This document shows, piece after piece, positions 57,903 to 64,000 of a DNA stretch of 64,000 bases (its first letter is position 1; each line of letters opens with the position of its first letter). Made by a program: the position numbers and the translations under genes. The notes beneath the pieces were generated by a model that saw only the letters and a program-made list of their open reading frames with translations, had not been told where the DNA came from and searched no databases. This DNA comes from DASRDU01 sp035652435 (GTDB taxonomy: Bacteria > Acidobacteriota > Blastocatellia > RBC074), in contig DASRDU010000022.1 of NCBI GenBank assembly GCA_035652435.1, positions 32,717 to 96,716 of the forward strand. The letters are read 5' to 3'.

Positions 57903-60110
57903 ATGATTCGCTTTGAGGATGTCGTCAAAACGGTCGAGAAATATCATCCCGACGCAGACCTTGATCTGCTGCGGCGGGCGTACATCTTTTCGGCCAAGGA
58001 ACACCGCGATCAGGTGCGCAAATCGGGCGAGCCTTATCTCATTCATCCGCTTTCGGTTGCCGGGATTCTGGCGGATATGAAACTCGACGTGGTGACGGTC
58101 AGCACCGGGTTGCTGCACGATGTGGTCGAAGACACGCTGACCACGCTCGATAACATCAGCGATTATTTCGGCCCGGAAGTCGCCCATCTGGTTGACGGCG
58201 TCACCAAAATCAGCAACCTCGGCAAAGTTTCGCGCGAAGAGGCTCAGGCGGAAAACCTGCGCAAAATGCTGCTGGCGATGGTGGACGACATCCGCGTGGT
58301 GCTGGTCAAACTGGCCGACCGCTTGCACAACATGCGGACGCTTCAGCACCTCTCAGCCGAAAAGCGCAACCGGATCGCGCAGGAAACGCTCGACGTTTAC
58401 GCGCCCATCGCGCACCGGCTCGGGATGGGGAAGATTCGCGCCGAACTTGAAGAACTCGCCTTCAAACATCTCGACCCGGAGTCCTATGAAAAACTTCAGT
58501 CGGCGATTGAGCGGCGGCGCACGGCGATTGACACATTCCTCGAAGAGGTCAAAGCGCGCATCACGCAGCACATGGCTGAAGAGGACGTTCCCATCGTCGA
58601 AGTGCAAGGGCGCACCAAACGCCTCTACAGCGTTTACCTGAAGATTCGCCGGCAGAAGATCACGCTCGATCAGGTTTATGACCTCGTCGCCATCCGCATT
58701 CTGACCAAAGACGTGCGCGATTGTTACGCGGCACTCGGCGTCATTCATCAGAACTGGCACCCGGTGCCGGGGCGCTTCAAGGACTGGATCGCGACGCCGC
58801 GCGAAAATGGCTATCAGTCGCTGCACACTTCGGTCGTCGGTGACGAAGGCCAGCCGTTCGAGGTCCAGATTCGCACCGAAGAGATGCACCACATCGCCGA
58901 AGAGGGCATCGCCGCGCACTGGAAATACAAGGAAGGCAAGGGGCTGGATACGAGCGAAGACGAGACGACGAAGTGGCTGCGCCGGCTGGTCGAATGGCAG
59001 CAGGAACTGCCCGACGCGCGCGAATTCGTTGATACTCTCAAACTCGACCTGTATCCCAAGGAAGTCTACGCCTTCACGCCCAAGGGCAAGGTCGTGCAGC
59101 TGCCGCGCGGGGCCACGCCGGTTGACTTCGCCTACGCAATTCACACCGAAGTCGGCAACCTCTGTACGGGCGCGAAGGTCAACGGCCGCATCGTCCCGCT
59201 GAAATACGAGCTGCGCAACGGCGAGATCGTCGAGATTCTGACGACGCCCGGCCACCGCCCCAGCCGCGACTGGCTCAACTTCGTCGTCACTTCCAAGGCC
59301 CGCGGCAAGATCAAACACTGGCTGACCGAACAACAGCGCATTCAGTCAATCGAGATCGGGCGCAAGCTCTTTGAGAAAGAAGCCGCGCGCCTTCGCGTGA
59401 AGGTCAAACAGGTGCTGGAAGACGAGCGCCTGCCCCAGATCCTCAGCGACCAGGGCATCCCGAAGATTGACGACATGTTCGCGACAATTGGTTACGGCAA
59501 ATTGTCGCCCAAATCAATTCTGGTGCGCTTCATCCCCGAAGAGAAACTGGCCGAAGTCGAGCAGGGCAAAACCACGCGGTTCCAGAAGGTCAGCGACGTC
59601 GTGCGCAAGGCCCTGCGGCTCGGCGAAGACCGCATCACGGTGAAGGGGATTGACGACGTGATGGTTTACCGCGCGCGCTGCTGCAACCCGATCCGCGGCG
59701 AAGACGTGATCGGTTACATCACGCTGGGCAAAGGCGTCGCCGTCCACGCAAAGCGCTGCCGCAACGCCGCCAACCTGATGGTCAATCGCGAGCGCATCGT
59801 GGACGTGGACTGGATCGGCGCCGACGGCAGCGCGCCTTCGGCCTACGCCGTCACGCTCTCGGTCAGCACCGAAGACCGTCAGGGCATGCTGGCGATGCTG
59901 ACCAACGCGATTGCCAACATCAAGACCAACATCCGCGACGCCCGCGCCAGCGTACTCAGCAACGGCAGCGGGCGCATTGACGTGACCGTTGACATCATGG
60001 ACCTGAAACACCTGGAGCGCGTCATCAGCGCCATCAAGAGTGTTGACGGCGTGATTGACGTCGAGCGCCTGGGCTCGCAGCAGCAGAAGAACGGCCACAG
60101 CGATAATTGA
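57903..60110 (+). CDS. RelA/SpoT bifunctional (p)ppGpp synthetase/hydrolase
   Basis: ATG 57903 is the first in-frame start after a spacer. The 735 residues show the full long-Rsh order: HD hydrolase domain (EPYLIHPLSVAGILADMK, GLLHDVVEDT, KLADRLHNMRTL), synthetase domain (VYDLVAIRILTKD, FKDWIATPRENGYQSLHT), TGS domain (VYAFTPKGKVVQLPRGATP), a Zn-finger-like region (CCNPIRGEDVIGY) and C-terminal ACT domain (VSTEDRQGMLAMLTNAIA). Both HD and synthetase residues are intact, so it can make and degrade the alarmone. Starvation signalling through uncharged tRNA is its usual trigger. Confidence 0.93.
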   Translation: MIRFEDVVKTVEKYHPDADLDLLRRAYIFSAKEHRDQVRKSGEPYLIHPLSVAGILADMKLDVVTVSTGLLHDVVEDTLTTLDNISDYFGPEVAHLVDGVTKISNLGKVSREEAQAENLRKMLLAMVDDIRVVLVKLADRLHNMRTLQHLSAEKRNRIAQETLDVYAPIAHRLGMGKIRAELEELAFKHLDPESYEKLQSAIERRRTAIDTFLEEVKARITQHMAEEDVPIVEVQGRTKRLYSVYLKIRRQKITLDQVYDLVAIRILTKDVRDCYAALGVIHQNWHPVPGRFKDWIATPRENGYQSLHTSVVGDEGQPFEVQIRTEEMHHIAEEGIAAHWKYKEGKGLDTSEDETTKWLRRLVEWQQELPDAREFVDTLKLDLYPKEVYAFTPKGKVVQLPRGATPVDFAYAIHTEVGNLCTGAKVNGRIVPLKYELRNGEIVEILTTPGHRPSRDWLNFVVTSKARGKIKHWLTEQQRIQSIEIGRKLFEKEAARLRVKVKQVLEDERLPQILSDQGIPKIDDMFATIGYGKLSPKSILVRFIPEEKLAEVEQGKTTRFQKVSDVVRKALRLGEDRITVKGIDDVMVYRARCCNPIRGEDVIGYITLGKGVAVHAKRCRNAANLMVNRERIVDVDWIGADGSAPSAYAVTLSVSTEDRQGMLAMLTNAIANIKTNIRDARASVLSNGSGRIDVTVDIMDLKHLERVISAIKSVDGVIDVERLGSQQQKNGHSDN

Positions 60111-60150
60111 GTCCCGGCGCATAATCAGAAGGCTTATTCCGAAAGGCTCC

Positions 60151-60242
60151 TTCACCGCAGAGACGCGGAGTTCGCTGAGGTAACGCAGAGAAAAACATAA
60201 ACCTCTGCGCTGTCTCTGTTCTCTCTGCGCCTCTGCGGTGAA
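60151..60242. repeat. Imperfect inverted repeat before the carbonic anhydrase
   Basis: TTCACCGCAGAGACGCGGAG (60151-60170) pairs with the complement around 60225-60242 with few mismatches; CGCAGAG-type repeats fill the middle. Typical of dispersed bacterial intergenic repeats; possible RelA/SpoT terminator. Confidence 0.6.
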
Positions 60243-60287
60243 CTCTTCTCTCTCTCCAAAGCCCCAACCCACTGGAAGGAGTTCACC

Positions 60288-60995
60288 ATGAAAAGAGTCC
60301 CCCTGTGCCTGTTGCTCCTCGTCGCGCTCTTCACCGTGAGCGCGGGTGATTCAAAGCCGAAGACACAACACCACGCATCCGGGAAATCAGCGGCCAGCGA
60401 GCAGGCGGAAGCGTTGCAGAAGCTGATTGCCGGCAACCGGCGGTTCGTGGCTCACCGAATGCAGCGCCCCAATGATTCCATCGCCCGGCGCGTCGATCTG
60501 GCAAAGAACGGGCAGCGCCCTTTCGCGATTATCCTGAGTTGTTCGGATTCGCGCGTGCCGCCCGAAGTGGTCTTCGATAAAGGGCTCGGCGACCTGTTCG
60601 TCGTCCGCGTGGCCGGCAACGTCGCGAATGACGCCGTGATCGGCAGCATCGAATACGCCGCCGAACACCTCGGCGCGAAGCTCGTACTGGTGCTGGGGCA
60701 CGAAAGCTGCGGCGCGGTCTCTGCCGCCATCGCAAATAACAGGGAAGCTCACGTAGCTGCGCTGGTTGATGCCATCAAACCCGCGGTGGATAAAGTCAAT
60801 GCGAGCCAGCCGGAAGCTCGCAAGCCTTCGCAGGCTGAACACACCGCGCAGGTCGTCAAAGCCAACGTCGAACTGGTCGCGAGCCAGCTCAAAGCAAGCG
60901 ACCCGGTGTTAGCGAAGATGGTCAGGGAAGGGGAATTGAAAATCGTCGGCGGTTATTACAACCTGAAGAGCGGCAGGGTGGATTTGCTTCAGTAA
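60288..60995 (+). CDS. Exported beta-class carbonic anhydrase
   Basis: ATG 60288 behind AAGGAG. A signal peptide (MKRVPLCLLLLVALFTVSAG) leads the 235-residue protein. Zn ligands and active-site pair are in LSCSDSRVPPEVVFD (Cys, Asp-Arg) and GHESCGAVSAAI (His, Cys), with VVRVAGNVANDAVIGSIEY between. It interconverts CO2 and bicarbonate in the periplasm. The size is that of a single beta-CA domain. No transporter partner is adjacent. Confidence 0.9.
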   Translation: MKRVPLCLLLLVALFTVSAGDSKPKTQHHASGKSAASEQAEALQKLIAGNRRFVAHRMQRPNDSIARRVDLAKNGQRPFAIILSCSDSRVPPEVVFDKGLGDLFVVRVAGNVANDAVIGSIEYAAEHLGAKLVLVLGHESCGAVSAAIANNREAHVAALVDAIKPAVDKVNASQPEARKPSQAEHTAQVVKANVELVASQLKASDPVLAKMVREGELKIVGGYYNLKSGRVDLLQ

Positions 60996-61033
60996 GGGGC
61001 AGGGACAGAATCAAACTACCCAACCCCGGAGGA

Positions 61034-61092
61034 CACGGGGAAAGCAGCAGATCTTCTGGTTTGGTTTTCCCTTCTGCCCCCTGATCCCCGTG
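61034..61092. terminator. Hairpin between convergent genes
   Basis: CACGGGGA (61034-61041) pairs with TCCCCGTG (61085-61092), with a C/T-rich loop. It separates the carbonic anhydrase and the convergent GH10 gene, so it can end both transcripts. Loop is long (43 nt), hence modest confidence. Confidence 0.4.
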
Positions 61093-61145
61093 GTTGATTT
61101 ACCGGGTGTAGTGATTGAATTCCTCCTGAGCAGGTTCGGTATGTT

Positions 61146-63551
61146 TCAGGGGCTGACCCGGCGACCCGGTGGCGTCTCGCGGCGGATCGCTCGCCTCTGT
61201 GAAACGGGAAGGCTGATCGTCACTTCGCCATTGTTATCGAGCGTCGCCGTGACGGTCTGGCTCGCTCGTCCGTAAACAGCCGTGACGTGGTATGTGCCTT
61301 TGAAGCCGCGCACCGTGTAACGTCCCGCCGCATCGGAAGGGCCGTTCGTGTTCGTCCACCACTCTCTGAACAACAGATCGTTGTAAACCAGGGCGTTCGG
61401 CTTCGATGACCAGTCGCCGCGATACATTGCGCCGAGCGGCATCCAGTGGGAGTTTTCCCAGAATCCCCACATCAGGAAATCGTCGAACTTCGGGTAGCTG
61501 AAGACGAGTGTCATCAGGTCGCGCGTGAAATCGGCCTGGAGTTGCTCATCCGCTGTCGCGAAGTCGAACTCCGTGATCGAAAGCGGCACGCGCAGTTGCG
61601 AATACCTTTCGATGATTGATTGCAGTGTCGGAATCGGCGTCACTCCGGCGAAATGGCCCTGAATGCCGGCGCCGTCGAGTGGCGCGCCGTTGTCGAGCAG
61701 CCAGTTGATCACCGCGAAGTAATAATCCTGATGCTGGATCGCGCCGCCGCCCGCTTCGAGGATGTCGTAATCGTTGATATAGAGCCTGGTGGTCGGATCG
61801 AGGCGACGGGCATTCTGATACCACCGGACCATTTCCTGATTGCCCAGCACGCCGTTTGACTGGGCCACGCCCGCCACACCACCGATCCGCCCCTGCACGT
61901 CGTAGTTGGTATAAGGCTCATTGAGTACATCCCACTCATACAGCTTCCCATTCACCCCGGGGTCACCCAGCACATCGGCAAAACGATCATCAATGCGCTG
62001 GCGCAACGCATCGGGGCTGAGCGATTGCAGACCCGTCGGCATATATTTCCAACTCGGCCAGATCGCGTTATGGCCGCGCGCGGAGAGGTTGTTTTCAAGC
62101 AGCCACGTGATTGCCGCCCGCGTATTTCCCTTATTGAAGCTCTGACAGGTAGTGCATTCCCACAGCCCCCACTTCAGATCATTTTCAAAAACCGAGGTCG
62201 TGAAGTGACTGGCCACACGCGAACGGTAAAGGTCGTTATCCGTGCCGCCGCCAGTCAGCCGCGCCGCAGTGATTGCCGAACCGAATTTGAAGGCGTGTCT
62301 GGTTTGTTGCACGAACACCGTGGCGCCGGGCAGTGGGTTGCCATTGATGTCACGCACGTTCACCGTCAGATCACCTTTGCGATATTGATTGATGCGGCTG
62401 TTCGCTTCGACGCGCCACGCGGCATTCGCATCGCGACCGGGATAATACGAGGAATTTGGCAACTGGCTGAGTTGCACGGTCTGCCCGTAATTGAGCAGCG
62501 AGATGTCGGCGATTTCAAACTTCTGCGGGCCGCTGGCGAAATGAAAAATCAGATGCGCCTGACCCGGCGCGTAATCGGCGACTGATTTGAATGGAACCTG
62601 AAACAGCCTCCATTCACCGGTGTCATTCGGAAAAGGGAGCGTCACGGATTTATCGTAAGGATCAGAGCTTTTCTCAAAGACTGCCTGTGCCCTGATAAAA
62701 CCATCACCCGACGGTTCCAGTTTGCGCGCGCGGAAACTCAGCAGCAGTGCATCATTTTTGCTGATCGCCGCAGCGGTATTCCATCCCAGGCCTGAATTGT
62801 AAATCTGCGCCGACGTGCCATTCGTCGTGATCTGAATGCCCTGGGTAAAGCTCTGGCCAGAAACTGAAACGACCGCGGCGGAGCCGCCAACCTGCGAATC
62901 GAAATAAGAGAAGTAGCTTTGAGGGACGCTGGCAGGCAGAACTGAACTGCCCTGCGCATTCAGCGGCGGCGTCGGGCCATAATTGATCAGGCTGATGTCG
63001 CCCAGTTCAAAAGTCTGTGGCCCGAAGGCGAATTGAAAGGAAAGTTGCGCTTCCCCGGCGGCGAAGCTGGCGGCGGCTTTGAAAGGAATGACGTACTGCG
63101 TCCAGACATCGCTGTTGCAGGGGAAAGTGGTGGCGAGCGATCTGATACCGGGCGCGGACGCCTGCTCGAAAGTGACGATTCCGCGAATGTTGTTGTGGTC
63201 GAGAGGCGCAATCTTTCGCACCCGAAAACTGACGGTCAGATTATCCCCGGCACTGATCATCTGAGTGGTTTTCCACCAGAGGCCTGCATCAGCGATATTC
63301 GCCGAAGTGCCACTGACCGTGATGCGATACCCCTGGGTGAACGGCTGGCCGCTGACGCTGATCGGAGTAGCCGTGGCGTTCACGCCGACGCTGCCGTTGT
63401 AGCTGTAAAGATCGGAGACAATAGAAACGCCCGACTGAGCCAGCCCCGCGGAAGATGCTGCCAGCATCAGGAAGACCGCGAGTAAGGCTGCCAGACTACC
63501 CCCGGCACAGGTGAAGGGGTTTTGAAATCTGGTGGTAGTCGTGTGTTTCAT
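61146..63551 (-). CDS. Secreted GH10 xylanase with two N-terminal carbohydrate-binding modules
   Basis: The 801-residue protein has a signal peptide (hydrophobic core about residues 17-36). Residues ~45-190 and ~205-355 form two related beta-sandwich modules (QGYRITVSGTSANI, FSYFDSQVGGSAAVV), similar to CBM4/9-type domains. The GH10 barrel spans about 390-740 with HAFKFGSAIT, ARGHNAIWPSWKYM, acid/base Glu in YEWDVLNEPY and nucleophile Glu in SITEFDF, then FLMWGFWENSHW. A short C-terminal sandwich follows. It hydrolyses internal beta-1,4 xylan links outside the cell. Confidence 0.88.
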   Translation of the reverse strand: MKHTTTTRFQNPFTCAGGSLAALLAVFLMLAASSAGLAQSGVSIVSDLYSYNGSVGVNATATPISVSGQPFTQGYRITVSGTSANIADAGLWWKTTQMISAGDNLTVSFRVRKIAPLDHNNIRGIVTFEQASAPGIRSLATTFPCNSDVWTQYVIPFKAAASFAAGEAQLSFQFAFGPQTFELGDISLINYGPTPPLNAQGSSVLPASVPQSYFSYFDSQVGGSAAVVSVSGQSFTQGIQITTNGTSAQIYNSGLGWNTAAAISKNDALLLSFRARKLEPSGDGFIRAQAVFEKSSDPYDKSVTLPFPNDTGEWRLFQVPFKSVADYAPGQAHLIFHFASGPQKFEIADISLLNYGQTVQLSQLPNSSYYPGRDANAAWRVEANSRINQYRKGDLTVNVRDINGNPLPGATVFVQQTRHAFKFGSAITAARLTGGGTDNDLYRSRVASHFTTSVFENDLKWGLWECTTCQSFNKGNTRAAITWLLENNLSARGHNAIWPSWKYMPTGLQSLSPDALRQRIDDRFADVLGDPGVNGKLYEWDVLNEPYTNYDVQGRIGGVAGVAQSNGVLGNQEMVRWYQNARRLDPTTRLYINDYDILEAGGGAIQHQDYYFAVINWLLDNGAPLDGAGIQGHFAGVTPIPTLQSIIERYSQLRVPLSITEFDFATADEQLQADFTRDLMTLVFSYPKFDDFLMWGFWENSHWMPLGAMYRGDWSSKPNALVYNDLLFREWWTNTNGPSDAAGRYTVRGFKGTYHVTAVYGRASQTVTATLDNNGEVTISLPVSQRRAIRRETPPGRRVSP

Positions 63552-63902
63552 CCCGTTACCAGCCCGGCTGCAATCCTGCGGTCACATCCCTTTCCCCGCC
63601 TCCGTCTTCGTTATTTCTGTTGTGTCCTGCGCGCTCGCAAGCCTGAATGCCGCTTAAAGAGGTGATCTGTTTTCCCAATCAATGCCTCTTTCTCGTACAT
63701 CATAGTTTCCTCGTTAGCTCTGTCGCAAGCATCCAGGGTCTATTCATTCTCAGAAAGCCGAACGAAGAATCAATAACTTAGCCCGCATCTGCGAGCTTCC
63801 ACACCGAGAATGAATTGACCCTGGCAAGCATCACAGCCGGGTCGGGGCAGCGTTGCTGTAATAAGCACCCAAGCATAAATTTTGAGATAAAATGAGCGGG
63901 CT
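63552..63902. other. 351-base gap with inverted repeat
   Basis: It carries the upstream region of the GH10 gene and an imperfect 19-bp inverted repeat at 63733-63751/63806-63824 (CCAGGGTCTATTCATTCTC). The left end of the IS element at the window edge must lie here; its terminal repeat could not be fixed without the other end. Confidence 0.45.
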
Positions 63903-64000
63903 ATGAAAAGACCCACGAAGTTCGTCGAGCCGCTCACCAAAGCACAACGTCAGCAACTCAAGGAGGTCATGAAGTCTGATGTGCCGTCGCGCCGTCGAAT
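63903..64000 (+). mobile_element. Start of an IS630-type transposase gene (cut by window end)
   Basis: ATG 63903 opens MKRPTKFVEPLTKAQRQQLK and continues to the window edge. The opening and the run of Arg at the end match the N-terminal helix-turn-helix of IS630/Tc1-type transposases. Only 32 codons are visible, so the call rests on this motif. Confidence 0.6.

Overview
The window looks like a chromosomal segment of a GC-rich soil-type Acidobacteriota, probably Blastocatellia or a relative. Support comes from the S8 protease tail, which resembles the Solibacter-type C-terminal domain (TIGR03437), from the mix of Zn-ribbon Ser/Thr kinases, VPS10/BNR glycosidase-like proteins, SulP, GH10 and bicupin genes, and from dispersed perfect inverted repeats. 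The organism is inferred from gene content only; no rRNA is present.

Layout. 1-6604: three tandem YfhO-like membrane proteins. 6734-10454: sigma54-type promoter, ABC ATPase, NtrC-like regulator and histidine kinase. 10566-16713: cofC, a CHAT remnant, a secreted S8 protease, a dienelactone hydrolase/NTF2 fusion and an SGNH hydrolase. 16793-19368 (minus): amino-acid permease and class V aminotransferase. 19646-25815: an envelope cluster with two DUF3616-like proteins (one fused to FHA-MshEN-FHA-TM), an outer-membrane barrel and an exported kinase-like protein. 25836-36201: Ser/Thr kinase with a TonB-like tail, bicupin, flavin oxidase, enolase-superfamily enzyme, VPS10/BNR protein, truncated globin and a Tat-exported Gfo/Idh/MocA enzyme. 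36253-40516: exported protein, dual-specificity phosphatase, SulP and MgtC.

The striking part is 40613-56459, an RNA-repair island. A divergent RtcR (CARF-sigma54 activator) faces a well-spaced -24/-12 promoter ahead of a Ro60/TROVE protein. Ro60 is followed by seven tandem Y RNAs. Five of these carry a circularly permuted tRNA body in which the anticodon arm is replaced by the Ro-binding stem. RtcB ligase, a slipin, unknown small proteins, a 2OG-Fe(II) oxygenase and RtcA cyclase follow. Then comes an array of 36 tRNA genes plus an eighth Y RNA, ending at an HNH nuclease. The tRNAs cover all twenty amino acids but are often aberrant: all four leucine tRNAs lack the long variable arm, four tRNAs have C33 instead of U33, and the initiator-like tRNA has degenerate D and T arms. 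My reading (inference) is a stress-induced kit that senses RNA damage (RtcR), sorts or guards tRNA-like RNA (Ro60/Y RNA), seals and end-heals it (RtcB/RtcA), and supplies or stores a divergent spare tRNA set.

56549-64000: prepilin peptidase, RelA/SpoT, exported beta-carbonic anhydrase, a GH10 xylanase with tandem binding modules and the start of an IS630-type transposase. Noncoding stretches carry several perfect inverted repeats of 12-35 bp, probably dispersed genomic elements.
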